64,000 nucleotides of DNA from Nocardioides antri (lineage in GTDB: Bacteria > Actinomycetota > Actinomycetes > Propionibacteriales > Nocardioidaceae), in assembly GCF_008373765.1 (NCBI RefSeq), contig NZ_VUJW01000001.1, positions 682,189 through 746,188 on the forward strand, read 5' to 3'. Made by a program: the position numbers and the translations under genes. Below the pieces are notes generated by a model that saw only the letters and a list, made by a program, of their open reading frames with translations, did no database searches and was not told the DNA's origin. Positions 19,862-27,835 of this stretch are shown here, piece by piece (the stretch's first letter is position 1; every line of letters starts with the position of its first letter).

Positions 19862-20668
19862 ATGGCAAGCACCACCCGCACGCCGCTCATGGCGGGCAAC
19901 TGGAAGATGAACCTCAACCACCAGGAAGCGGTGGTGCTGGTCCAGAAGCTCGCTTGGACGCTGTCGGACAAGCGGCACGACTACGGCTTGGTCGAGGTCG
20001 CCGTACTCCCTCCGTTCACCGACATCCGGTCCGTGCAGACCCTCGTCGACGGGGACCGGCTGTCGATCAAGTACGGCGCGCAGGACATCTCGGTCCACCC
20101 GTCCGGTGCCTACACCGGCGAGATCTCGGGCGCCATGCTCGCGAAGCTCGGCTGCTCCTACGTGACGGTCGGCCACTCCGAGCGCCGGCAGTACCACGCG
20201 GAGACCGACGAGCTCGTCTCTGCCAAGGCGAAGGCCGCGCTGGAGGCCGGCATCACGCCGATCGTCTGCGTCGGTGAGGGCCTCGCGATCCGGCAGGAGG
20301 GCACGCACGTGCCCTACAACACCTCCCAGGTCGTCGGGTCCCTCGCCGGCCTGAGCGCCGAGCAGGTCGCCGGCCTGGTGATCGCCTACGAGCCGGTCTG
20401 GGCGATCGGCACCGGCGAGGTCGCCACGCCCGACGACGCCCAGGAGGTGTGCGCGGCGATCCGGGGCCAGCTCAAGGAGTCGTACGGCGCCGACGTGGCC
20501 GACGCCGTCCGCATCCAGTACGGCGGTTCGGTCAAGGCCGCCAATGTCGCCGGGATCATGGCCCAGCCCGACATCGACGGTTGCCTCGTCGGTGGCGCGA
20601 GCTTGGAGGCCGACGAGTTCGGCGGCATCTGCCGGTTCTACGACATGCCGGAACTAGGAAGTCGCTGA
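19862..20668 (+). CDS. tpiA: Triosephosphate isomerase
   Basis: It interconverts dihydroxyacetone phosphate and glyceraldehyde 3-phosphate. It has 268 aa with [10 protein letters not shown], the catalytic His in VGHSERRQY, the catalytic Glu in [13 protein letters not shown], and the phosphate loop YGGSVKAAN then GGASL. The C-terminus [12 protein letters not shown] is of interest: a near copy of its last codons, ending CRFYDMPAL and a stop, lies 2.8 kb downstream before secG. The present 3' end may thus have been supplied by an inserted element, the old end being the distant copy. Confidence 0.98.
   Translation: MASTTRTPLMAGNWKMNLNHQEAVVLVQKLAWTLSDKRHDYGLVEVAVLPPFTDIRSVQTLVDGDRLSIKYGAQDISVHPSGAYTGEISGAMLAKLGCSYVTVGHSERRQYHAETDELVSAKAKAALEAGITPIVCVGEGLAIRQEGTHVPYNTSQVVGSLAGLSAEQVAGLVIAYEPVWAIGTGEVATPDDAQEVCAAIRGQLKESYGADVADAVRIQYGGSVKAANVAGIMAQPDIDGCLVGGASLEADEFGGICRFYDMPELGSR
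20624..20655 (+). repeat. Direct repeat copy 1 (tpiA 3' end), possible attachment site
   Basis: This 32-bp segment matches 23470-23501 at 30 of 32 positions, with an uninterrupted identical core CTGCCGGTTCTACGACATGC plus CGG (20629-20651). It is the end of the tpiA coding sequence. Direct repeats of a gene 3' end that flank extra genes are the usual trace of site-specific integration. Confidence 0.7.
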
Positions 20669-20774
20669 GCGTACCTCAGTGGTGTTGCGTCGCCGTTCAG
20701 GCCACACGGAGTCCCACCACCGGCAGGACCGCAGCGTGACGTATACCGGTGGCAGGAACGGGAACACTGAGGGC

Positions 20775-21920
20775 ATGACGACCAGTAGCCCGAGCGCACC
20801 GGGCGGACTCACCCCATCGGAGGTCGAGCTGCTGGGTCACGAGCTGGACGACATCCGCGAGCGGGTTATCGCCGACCGCGGCGAGCGGGACGCGGCCTAC
20901 ATTCGCCGGCTGGTCAGGGTGCAGCGCGGCCTCGAGCTCGGCAGCCGGGTCGCGCTGCTGGCGAGCCGCAACCGCAAGGCGTGGGTGCTAGGAACGACCG
21001 CGCTCAGCCTGGCCAAGATCCTCGACAACATGGAGATCGGCCACAACGTCCTGCACGGGCAGTGGGACTGGATGCGCGACCCCAAGATCCACTCCACGAC
21101 TTGGCAGTGGGACCACACCTCCCCGCCGGAGCAGTGGCAGCGTGCCCACAACCAAGTCCACCACCGCTACACGAACATCGTCGGCAAGGACAACGACCTC
21201 GGCTACGGCATCATGCGGGTCGACGAGGCGCAGGAGTGGCGGCCGCGCTACCTGGTACAGCCGCTGTGGAACCTCGTGACTGCCTGCATCTTCGAGCAGG
21301 GCATCGCCATGTACGACCTCGACCTGGGGGAGCACCTCCGCGACAAGAGGAAGATGAGCCCGGCGAAGAAGTCCGAGGCGATGATCACGCTCAAACGGGG
21401 TCTGCGCCAGGCGACCAAGGACTACGTCATCTGGCCGCTGCTGTCGGGCCGCGGCTGGCGCTCGACGCTCTCCGCTGCCGCCACCGCCAACCTCGTCCGC
21501 AACTTGTGGAGCCACTCGATCATCATGTGCGGCCACTTCCCCGAGGGCGTCGAGGCCTTCGAGCTCGACGAGCTCGACGAGAACGAGTCGCGCGGCGATT
21601 GGTACGTCCGCCAGATGCTCGGCTCGGCCAACATCTCCGGCCCCCCGGTACTGCACCTGCTCGCCGGCAACCTCTCCCACCAGATCGAGCACCACCTGTT
21701 CCCCGACCTGCCGAGCAACCGCTACGCCGAGATCGCGCCGCGCGTGCGCGAGGTCTTCGACAAGTTCGGGCTCAACTACTGCTCGCGGCCACTCGTCCAG
21801 CAAGTCGGCAGCGCGTGGCACAAGGTGGTGCGACTCTCGCTGCCCAACGGTTGGCTCGCCGAGACCAACCGCCGCAACCTGCTCCCACAGCTACGCAAGC
21901 TCGCCGCGCGCCCCGCCTGA
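20775..21920 (+). CDS. Membrane fatty acid desaturase (acyl-lipid/acyl-CoA type)
   Basis: A 381-aa member of the membrane fatty acid desaturase family, which inserts a double bond in acyl chains using a di-iron centre. Three histidine boxes are present: HNVLH, HNQVHHRYTN and, near the C-terminus, HQIEHHLFPDLPSNRY. Hydrophobic character around the boxes is modest, with candidate segments near residues 70-90 and 210-230. Regiospecificity cannot be read. The ATG at 20775 is preceded by a purine-rich stretch; an upstream in-frame extension to 20679 looks non-coding. It lies inside the putative tpiA island and may help adjust membrane fluidity. Confidence 0.88.
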   Translation: MTTSSPSAPGGLTPSEVELLGHELDDIRERVIADRGERDAAYIRRLVRVQRGLELGSRVALLASRNRKAWVLGTTALSLAKILDNMEIGHNVLHGQWDWMRDPKIHSTTWQWDHTSPPEQWQRAHNQVHHRYTNIVGKDNDLGYGIMRVDEAQEWRPRYLVQPLWNLVTACIFEQGIAMYDLDLGEHLRDKRKMSPAKKSEAMITLKRGLRQATKDYVIWPLLSGRGWRSTLSAAATANLVRNLWSHSIIMCGHFPEGVEAFELDELDENESRGDWYVRQMLGSANISGPPVLHLLAGNLSHQIEHHLFPDLPSNRYAEIAPRVREVFDKFGLNYCSRPLVQQVGSAWHKVVRLSLPNGWLAETNRRNLLPQLRKLAARPA

Positions 21921-22023
21921 AAGTTAGCACTCAACCCGGCCCAAGCGCGCGCCGTCGGGGGGGTGCCCGATCGACTCTTCCTCTCACCGCGCGCACGCCG
22001 AGCGGTATCGGTGGGTTGGCCGT

Positions 22024-23340
22024 CTAGTACAGAGGGTCACTTGCACGTTCAGGGTCTGCCCCTGACGTTGAGTTCCTGGACTCGTCGTGCATTCCATGCC
22101 AATCGAGGCACATCACGGTCGCGTCGTCCTCGAGAGCGTGCCCCGCGGCTGCGAGTGCGCGATCGGCCAGCCCTCGAACAACCTCTCGCGGGTGCAGATC
22201 GGCGGTGTCCGTGATCGCGCCGGGAACGTCGATGTCGGCGACGTTGCGTTCGAGCATCCCATCGGTCACGAAGACAACCCGGTCGCCCGGCTCAAGTGCC
22301 AGTCCGGTACTGCTGTACGTGCTGTCGCGGAACATGCCGAGGGGGAGGTCGACGCGGAGGTCGAGCGTCGTCAGTGCAGAGCCGCGAAGCAAGTACGGCA
22401 TGACATGGCCGGCGTTGACGATCTCGAGGGAGCCTGTTCGCAGGTCGACGCGGCCGATCAGACCCGTGACGAAGTCGTCGCCGGCGCGGCTGACTGCCTG
22501 CTCGGTCAGAGCAATGTTGGTGTCCACTGCCTGATCGGTCAGGGACGCGCCTCTGCGGCGTGCGCCTCGCAGCCCACCCATGCACGTGCTCGCCGTCAGG
22601 GCGGCGTTGACGCCGTGCCCCATCGCGTCGGTGAGCGACAGGTGCAACAGGTCGCGCTCCAGGCTGTAGTCGAACGTGTCCCCGCCGATGCTCGCGGCCG
22701 GTTCCAGCCACCCGGCAAGGGTGAACGCGGCTGCCTCGCACGTGCGAGCCTCGGGTAGCAGCCGCTGCTGGATCTCCGCGGACAGGCTGAATGCCCGGCT
22801 CCGCTGCCCCCATTCGAACAAGTCGGTGTGCCGACGGTTGGCGATCACCACGAACGCCAGCAGATGGGCAACCTGCGCGATCTCGGCCGCCATCTCCTGA
22901 TCAGGCTCATCCGGCAGGCACAGCTCAAGCAAGCCGATGGACTCTCCGCGTTCTGTCACCGGGGCAAGCACGCGCCATGAGCCCGTACACCCAGCCCTCC
23001 TTTCCGCAGGGTCGGGCGGCAGCACCTGTACCGATTGAGTGCGTACCGCCTGCTCTTCCGGTCCGCCATCGAACGGGAGGACTGTCGCGGACTCCTCATC
23101 CTCTCGACGCTCGCCCGGGATCATCGGTCGATGGCTGCCGGTCTGGACCTTCCGTAGCGGCACATGTGCCAGGCGTACCAGAGCTCGACCGGAGAGGTCG
23201 GTGATGAGGAAGGACACTGCTGCCGCGCCGAACGCGAGGCCGAGCTCGTGGGCGACCGCTCCCACCGCGTCGACAGGGGAGGCAGCCTCCGCAGCATCTA
23301 GGACACGTCCCACGTCTAGGGATCTGCGTGAACGCTCCAT
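22024..23340 (-). CDS. GAF-like sensor plus PP2C (SpoIIE-type) serine phosphatase
   Basis: A 438-aa soluble protein. Residues 1-215 form a probable GAF-type sensory region (VAHELGLAFGAAAVSFLITD, then LLELCLPDEPDQEMAAEIAQ). The rest is a SpoIIE-type PP2C phosphatase with EIQQRLLPEA, SIGGDTFDY, LTDAMGHGVNAALTA, VNAGHVMPYLL, DRVVFVTDGMLERN and EDDATVMCLDW. Such enzymes (RsbU-like) dephosphorylate anti-anti-sigma factors in stress or development; no partner gene is near. The ATG at 23340 is chosen over an upstream frame because TATGCT lies 6 bases before it. It sits in the putative island. Confidence 0.85.
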   Translation of the reverse strand: MERSRRSLDVGRVLDAAEAASPVDAVGAVAHELGLAFGAAAVSFLITDLSGRALVRLAHVPLRKVQTGSHRPMIPGERREDEESATVLPFDGGPEEQAVRTQSVQVLPPDPAERRAGCTGSWRVLAPVTERGESIGLLELCLPDEPDQEMAAEIAQVAHLLAFVVIANRRHTDLFEWGQRSRAFSLSAEIQQRLLPEARTCEAAAFTLAGWLEPAASIGGDTFDYSLERDLLHLSLTDAMGHGVNAALTASTCMGGLRGARRRGASLTDQAVDTNIALTEQAVSRAGDDFVTGLIGRVDLRTGSLEIVNAGHVMPYLLRGSALTTLDLRVDLPLGMFRDSTYSSTGLALEPGDRVVFVTDGMLERNVADIDVPGAITDTADLHPREVVRGLADRALAAAGHALEDDATVMCLDWHGMHDESRNSTSGADPERASDPLY

Positions 23341-23346
23341 CGCCGG

Positions 23347-23352
23347 AGCATA
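23347..23352 (-). promoter_or_regulatory. -10 box for the PP2C phosphatase gene
   Basis: TATGCT on the minus strand ends 6 bases before the ATG at 23340, consistent with a leaderless transcript. Confidence 0.45.
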
Positions 23353-23416
23353 GTAGAGCCGATGTTCGGCGCACTTGCCCGCAGGTTCGTCCACCTCCGT
23401 GTTAAACGTTTCCGGC

Positions 23417-23438
23417 CCCGTTCGCACAACCGGACGGG
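23417..23438. other. Hairpin inside the island, upstream of the second tpiA-end copy
   Basis: CCCGTTCG and CGGACGGG form an 8-bp stem (one G-U pair in RNA) around the loop CACAAC. It lies in the 130 bp between the phosphatase gene and the repeat copy at 23470, where no gene is seen. It could be a terminator or part of a recombination site. Confidence 0.3.
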
Positions 23439-23469
23439 CAGCCCTCCTCCCGTGCGGGCGGTTCAGGAA

Positions 23470-23501
23470 GGCAGCTGCCGGTTCTACGACATGCCGGCAC
23501 T
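23470..23501 (+). repeat. Direct repeat copy 2 (displaced tpiA 3' end), possible attachment site
   Basis: It matches 20624-20655 at 30 of 32 positions. In the tpiA frame it reads GSCRFYDMPAL followed by a TGA at 23503, i.e. a complete alternative C-terminus for TpiA. It lies 70 bp upstream of secG, where tpiA itself would end if the island were absent. Confidence 0.7.
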
Positions 23502-23560
23502 GTGACGGATCGCCCTGTCCGCGGGCGTGTCCCGCTTTCAAGACGCCCTCGCGGCTGACG

Positions 23561-23566
23561 TAGGAT
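23561..23566 (+). promoter_or_regulatory. -10 box for leaderless secG
   Basis: TAGGAT ends 7 bases before the secG GTG, and no Shine-Dalgarno sequence is present. Confidence 0.5.
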
Positions 23567-23573
23567 TCCTGAC

Positions 23574-23813
23574 GTGCTGGAAACCGTCTTCACCGTCCTG
23601 CTCATGATCACGAGCGCGCTGATGATCCTTCTCGTGCTGCTGCACAAGGGACGTGGCGGCGGACTCTCCGACATGTTCGGCGGTGGCGTCTCCAGCTCCC
23701 TGGGCGGCTCTTCCGTCGCCGAGCGCAACCTCGATCGGTTCACGATCGGCATCGGCGTGATCTGGTTCGCCTGTGTCATCGCGCTCGGCCTCCTGTTGGC
23801 CTACCAGAACTGA
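23574..23813 (+). CDS. secG: Preprotein translocase subunit SecG
   Basis: A 79-aa inner-membrane component of the SecYEG channel. Two membrane segments are visible (residues 3-23 and 55-76) with the conserved cytoplasmic loop LLHKGRGGGLSDMFGGG between them, and SSLGGSSVAERNLDR before the second helix. The GTG start fits the family, and the -10 box 7 bases upstream supports it. In relatives it follows tpiA directly; here the putative island separates them. Confidence 0.95.
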   Translation: MLETVFTVLLMITSALMILLVLLHKGRGGGLSDMFGGGVSSSLGGSSVAERNLDRFTIGIGVIWFACVIALGLLLAYQN

Positions 23814-23876
23814 TCGTCCCCCCGACCGAAGAACATGTGACCGGTCCGTCTGACGGATCAAGCTGAGGAGAGTCCG

Positions 23877-24236
23877 TTGGCTGGTGGAGGCAACGCGATC
23901 CGCGGAAGCCGCGTCGGTGCAGGCCCGATGGGCGAGGCCGAGCGTGGCGAGGCCGCGCCGCGGCAGGCGGTGACCTACTTCTGCGCACACGGGCACCGCT
24001 CGGTGATCGCCTTCTCGGTCGACGCCGTCGTCCCCGACTCCTGGGACTGCCCGAAGTGTGGGCTTCCCGCAGGCCTCGACTCGGAGAACGCCCCGCCGGC
24101 GCCGAAGATCGAGCCCTACAAGACGCACCTCGCCTACGTGAAGGAGCGTCGCTCCGACAAGGAGGCCGAGGTCATCCTCGACGAGGCGATCCAGCTGCTC
24201 CGCTCGCGTCGCAAGTCCGGCGAGATCATCTTCTAG
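23877..24236 (+). CDS. rbpA: RNA polymerase-binding protein RbpA
   Basis: RbpA is an actinobacterial factor that binds RNA polymerase and the principal sigma factor and helps open promoters. The 119 aa include the N-terminal arm IRGSRVGAGPMGEAERGE, the core with FCAHGHRSVIAF and the cysteine pair CPKCG, then PKIEPYKTHLAYVKERRSDKEAEVILDEAI and the C-terminal RSRRKSGE. The start is TTG at 23877, with the Shine-Dalgarno GAGGAGAG 5-8 bases upstream. An internal ATG at residue 18 would remove the conserved arm. Confidence 0.93.
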   Translation: MAGGGNAIRGSRVGAGPMGEAERGEAAPRQAVTYFCAHGHRSVIAFSVDAVVPDSWDCPKCGLPAGLDSENAPPAPKIEPYKTHLAYVKERRSDKEAEVILDEAIQLLRSRRKSGEIIF

Positions 24237-24244
24237 ATTGCGCG

Positions 24245-24271
24245 AGCGTGTCGCAGATCGTGCGGCACGCT
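24245..24271. terminator. Hairpin between convergent rbpA and pgl
   Basis: AGCGTGTCGCA and TGCGGCACGCT pair along 11 positions (one G-U in RNA) around the 5-base loop GATCG. It starts 9 bases after the rbpA stop and lies between convergent genes, so it may serve both. There is no U-run, which is common for actinobacterial terminators. Confidence 0.5.
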
Positions 24272-24317
24272 GCCGCGCGCGCAGTTGACGCGACCCTTGG
24301 TCGCGGTCGCTGAGCGG

Positions 24318-25052
24318 CTACAACTTGCTGGCAGCCTCGTGGTCGAGGAACCACGTGGTCTCGACGAGGCCCTTGACGCCGCGAGCGGGGGTCTCCGCCA
24401 CCGTGCCGTCGTCGGCGAGGGCACGGGCGACGGCGTCGGCCTTGGCCTCGCCCGAGACGAGGAACCACACCGCCTGAGCGCGGTCGAGGGCCTCGAAGGT
24501 GAGGGTGACCCGGTCCGGTGGTGGCTTTGGGGAGTCGTGGACCGCGACGGCGATGGCGTCGGTGGCGGCGAGCCCGGGATGACCGGGGAACAGGGACGCG
24601 ACGTGGCCGTCCGGTCCGACACCGAGCATGAGCACGTCGAACGCGCCGCCGCCCTCGGCCCGGACCGTGTCGGAGTACGACGCAGCGGCCGTCTCCGCGT
24701 CCGGCACCTGGTCGGCCGCGGGCACCTCGTGCACCCGGGTCGCGCCGACCGCGTCGAGGAACGCAGCCCGGGCCTGGACCGCGTTGCGGTCGGGGGAGTC
24801 GGCAGCCACGAAGCGCTCGTCACCGAACCAGAAGTGGACGGCGCCCCAGTCGACGCCCGACGCCGGAGCCATCCGTGCCACCTCGCGGTGGATGGTGTCG
24901 GCGATCGTGCCGCCGGTCAGGCCGACCTGGGGGACGTGACCGGCCGCCTGCGCGTCGGCGATCCGGTTGAGCAGCTCGCCGGCGACGGCGGTGGCCAGGG
25001 TCTCCGCGTCCGGGTGGACCTCGATCAGGGGTGCCGGGCGGTCGTGGTCCAT
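24318..25052 (-). CDS. pgl: 6-phosphogluconolactonase
   Basis: It hydrolyses 6-phosphogluconolactone in the oxidative pentose phosphate pathway. It has 244 aa of the DevB/SOL family: VGLTGGTIADTIHREV, VHFWFGDERFVAADSPDRN, the phosphate-binding DVLMLGVGPDGHVASLFPGHP, and a Lys in SGEAKADAVARAL. The start codon overlaps the pgi stop by one base (TGATG), so it is translated with pgi. In related genomes zwf and opcA, which supply its substrate, usually sit just upstream; they are absent here. Confidence 0.94.
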   Translation of the reverse strand: MDHDRPAPLIEVHPDAETLATAVAGELLNRIADAQAAGHVPQVGLTGGTIADTIHREVARMAPASGVDWGAVHFWFGDERFVAADSPDRNAVQARAAFLDAVGATRVHEVPAADQVPDAETAAASYSDTVRAEGGGAFDVLMLGVGPDGHVASLFPGHPGLAATDAIAVAVHDSPKPPPDRVTLTFEALDRAQAVWFLVSGEAKADAVARALADDGTVAETPARGVKGLVETTWFLDHEAASKL

Positions 25053-26683
25053 CAGCGTCGGTGCTCCCGGTAGTAGTCGATGAGTGCCCGCGTCGACGGG
25101 TCCTGCTGCGCGAGCGCCGTGTCGTCGCCGGCGACGGCAGGCGTGATCTGCTGGGCGAGCTGCTTGCCGAGCTCCACGCCCCACTGGTCGAAGCTGTCGA
25201 TGCCCCACACGACGCCCTGGGTGAAGGTGATGTGCTCGTAGAGCGCGATCAGCTGACCGAGGACGGACGGCGACAGCTCCGGCGCCATGATCGACGTCGT
25301 CGGTCGGTTGCCGGTGAAGACCCGCGCCGGGACGATCGCCTCGGGCGTGCCCTCCTCCCGCACCTCGTCGGCCGTCTTGCCGAACGCGAGCGCCTTGGTC
25401 TGGGCGAAGAAGTTCGCCAGGAACAGCTCGTGCACGTCGACGTCGCCGTCGGCGAGCGGGTGCGCCGGGTTGGCGACCGCGATGAAGTCGGCGGGGATCA
25501 GCCGGGTGCCCTGGTGGATGAGCTGGTAGAACGCGTGCTGGCCGTTGGTCCCCGGCTCGCCCCAGAACACCTCACCGGTGTCGGTGGTGACGGGGCTGCC
25601 GTCCCAGCGCACACCCTTGCCGTTGGACTCCATCGTGAGCTGCTGGAGGTAGGCGGCGAAGCGGTGCAGCGACTGCGCATAGGGGAGCACGGCGTGCGTC
25701 TGCGCCCCCAGGAAGTTGACGTACCAGATGTTGAGCAGGCCCATCAGCGCCGGGACGTTGCGGTCGAGCGGCGTCGTGCGGAAGTGCTCGTCGATGGCGT
25801 GGAAGCCGGCGAGGAACTCGGCGAAGCGCTCGGGCCCGATCGCGATGACCAGCGAGAGGCCGATGGCGGAGTCGACGGAGTAGCGGCCGCCGACCCAGTC
25901 CCAGAAGCCGAACGCGTTGGTGGGGTCGATGCCGAACGCCTCGACCTTGTCGAGCGCGGTCGACACCGCCACGAAGTGCTTGGCAACGGCGCCAGGCGCG
26001 TCCCCCAGGCCGTCGAGGAGCCAGGTGCGGCACAGCCGGGCGTTGGTGAGGGTCTCCAGCGTGCCGAAGGTCTTGCTGGACACGACGAAGAGCGTGGTCG
26101 CCGGGTCGAGGCCGGCGAGCTTCTCGGCCGCATCGGTCGGGTCGATGTTGCTGATGAAGCGGCACTCGATCCCGTCCTGGCGGTAGGGCTTGAGCGCCTC
26201 GTAGGCCATGACCGGCCCGAGGTCGGAGCCGCCGATGCCGATGTTGACGACCGTCCGGATCCGCTCGCCGGTGGCGCCGAGCCACTGGCCCGACCGCACC
26301 TGGTCCGCGAACGAGTACACCCGTTTCAGCACGGCGTGGACGTCGGCGACCGCGTCCTGGCCGTCGACCTCGAGCCGGGCGTCCGCCGGGAGCCGCAGCG
26401 CCGTGTGGAGGACTGCACGGTCCTCCGTGACGTTGATGTGCTCACCGGCGAACATCGCGTCGCGCCGCTCCTCGAGGCCCACCTCGCCGGCCAGGGCGAG
26501 CAGTGCCGCGACGACGGGTTCGTCGACGAGGTTCTTCGACAGGTCGACGTGCAGGTCGCCCGCGGTGAACGTCAGCCGCTCGACGCGGCCAGGATCCTCC
26601 GCGAACGCCGTCCGCAGGTCGGGCGTGCCCGCCGCAGCCAGCCGGGTCAGGTCCGCCCAGGCCGAGGTCGTCGTCGGGTCCAT
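25052..26683 (-). CDS. pgi: Glucose-6-phosphate isomerase
   Basis: It interconverts glucose 6-phosphate and fructose 6-phosphate. It has 543 aa, normal for the long bacterial form. Signatures seen: [20 protein letters not shown] (near residue 145), [30 protein letters not shown] and the C-terminal [14 protein letters not shown]. The ATG at 26683 ([15 protein letters not shown]) is 2 bp from the tal stop. It stands where zwf and opcA would be expected between tal and pgl. Confidence 0.97.
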   Translation of the reverse strand: MDPTTTSAWADLTRLAAAGTPDLRTAFAEDPGRVERLTFTAGDLHVDLSKNLVDEPVVAALLALAGEVGLEERRDAMFAGEHINVTEDRAVLHTALRLPADARLEVDGQDAVADVHAVLKRVYSFADQVRSGQWLGATGERIRTVVNIGIGGSDLGPVMAYEALKPYRQDGIECRFISNIDPTDAAEKLAGLDPATTLFVVSSKTFGTLETLTNARLCRTWLLDGLGDAPGAVAKHFVAVSTALDKVEAFGIDPTNAFGFWDWVGGRYSVDSAIGLSLVIAIGPERFAEFLAGFHAIDEHFRTTPLDRNVPALMGLLNIWYVNFLGAQTHAVLPYAQSLHRFAAYLQQLTMESNGKGVRWDGSPVTTDTGEVFWGEPGTNGQHAFYQLIHQGTRLIPADFIAVANPAHPLADGDVDVHELFLANFFAQTKALAFGKTADEVREEGTPEAIVPARVFTGNRPTTSIMAPELSPSVLGQLIALYEHITFTQGVVWGIDSFDQWGVELGKQLAQQITPAVAGDDTALAQQDPSTRALIDYYREHRR

Positions 26684-26685
26684 GG

Positions 26686-27780
26686 TCAGCCCATCTGGCC
26701 CTTGACGGTCTCGATCAGCTCGACCCAGGACGCCTTGAACTTGTCCACGCCCTCGGACTCCAGCGTCAGGAAGACGTCGTCCAGGTCGACGCCGACCGCG
26801 GTCAGCTCGTCGAAGAGGGCCTGAGCCTCGGCAGCGCGACCGGTGACCTGGTCGCCGGCCACCTCGCCGTGGTCGGCGAACGCCTCCATTGTCTTCTCCG
26901 GCATCGTGTTGACGGTGTTGGCGACCACCAGGTCCGTCACGTAGAGAGTGTCGGGGTAGTCCGGGTTCTTCACGCCGGTCGACGCCCACAGCGGGCGCTG
27001 GACGTTGGCGCCGGCCGCGGCCAGTGCCTGCCAGCGCTCCGAGGCCACGACCTCCTCGAACGCGGCGTACGCGAGCCTGGCGTTGGCGACGGCGGCCTTG
27101 CCGCGCAGCGCCAGGGCAGCGTCGGTGCCGATCGCGTCGAGCCTCTTGTCGATCTCGGTGTCGACGCGGGACACGAAGAACGAGGCGACCGACCGAATCG
27201 TCGCCAGGTCGACTCCGTTGGCCTGGGCCTGCTCGAGGCCGGACAGGTAGGCGTCCATCACGGCGCGGTAGCGGTCGGTGGAGAAGATCAGGGTCACGTT
27301 GACGCTGATGCCCTCGGCGATCGCCGCCGTGATCGCCGGGAGGCCCTCCAGGGTGGCCGGGATCTTGATCAGCGCGTTCGGCCGGTCGACGGCCGCCCAG
27401 AGGGCCTTCGCCGAGGCGATGGTGGCGTCGGTGTCGTTGGCGAGCGTGGGCTCGACCTCGATCGACACCCGGCCGTCGTCAGCGGTGGACGTGGCGACGG
27501 GGGCGAGGATGTCGCACGCGTTGCGTACGTCGTCGGTGGTGACGTCGAAGACGACCCGGTCGACGTCCGCCCCCTGCGCCACCAGCGTGCGCACCTGCTC
27601 GTCGTAGCGCTCGCCGTCGGCGATCGCGGCGGCGAAGATGGTGGGGTTGGTCGTGACTCCGACGACCGACTTCTCGGCGACGAGCTCGGCGAGGTTGCCG
27701 GTCTCGATCCGCTCGCGTGAGAGGTCGTCGAGCCAGATGGACACACCGGCGTCGGCCAGTGCCTTCAGGCGATCACTCAT
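26686..27780 (-). CDS. tal: Transaldolase
   Basis: It transfers a dihydroxyacetone unit in the non-oxidative pentose phosphate pathway. It has 364 aa, the length of actinobacterial transaldolases. [20 protein letters not shown] opens the protein. [13 protein letters not shown] carries the N-terminal signature, and the Schiff-base lysine is in [15 protein letters not shown] strong Shine-Dalgarno (AAGGAG) precedes the ATG. It lies between tkt and pgi in one operon. Confidence 0.96.
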   Translation of the reverse strand: MSDRLKALADAGVSIWLDDLSRERIETGNLAELVAEKSVVGVTTNPTIFAAAIADGERYDEQVRTLVAQGADVDRVVFDVTTDDVRNACDILAPVATSTADDGRVSIEVEPTLANDTDATIASAKALWAAVDRPNALIKIPATLEGLPAITAAIAEGISVNVTLIFSTDRYRAVMDAYLSGLEQAQANGVDLATIRSVASFFVSRVDTEIDKRLDAIGTDAALALRGKAAVANARLAYAAFEEVVASERWQALAAAGANVQRPLWASTGVKNPDYPDTLYVTDLVVANTVNTMPEKTMEAFADHGEVAGDQVTGRAAEAQALFDELTAVGVDLDDVFLTLESEGVDKFKASWVELIETVKGQMG

Positions 27781-27835
27781 GGGGTTCTCCTTCGTGGATC
27801 GTGGGGCCTGATTGGTGGCGCGGCCGCGTCGGTGG

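Larger units (their letters stand above)
20656..23469. mobile_element. Putative small genomic island inserted at the tpiA 3' end
   Basis: A 2.8-kb segment bounded by the two copies of the tpiA 3' end. It carries a fatty acid desaturase and a divergently placed (convergent 3' ends) PP2C-type phosphatase, neither of which belongs to the tpiA-secG neighbourhood conserved elsewhere. No integrase, transposase or terminal inverted repeat is visible, so the element is either a remnant or was mobilised in trans. The phosphatase coding sequence looks less GC-rich at third positions than its neighbours. Confidence 0.45.

Noticed and set aside
20674-20772. CCTCAGTG / CACTGAGG as terminal inverted repeats of the island
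   Set aside because: The 8-bp pair spans only the region before the desaturase, not the island ends, and is short enough to be chance.
23375-23563. Small plus-strand frame before secG
   Set aside because: No ribosome site, no known family, Cys/Pro/Arg-rich composition, and it runs through the repeat copy in the wrong frame.
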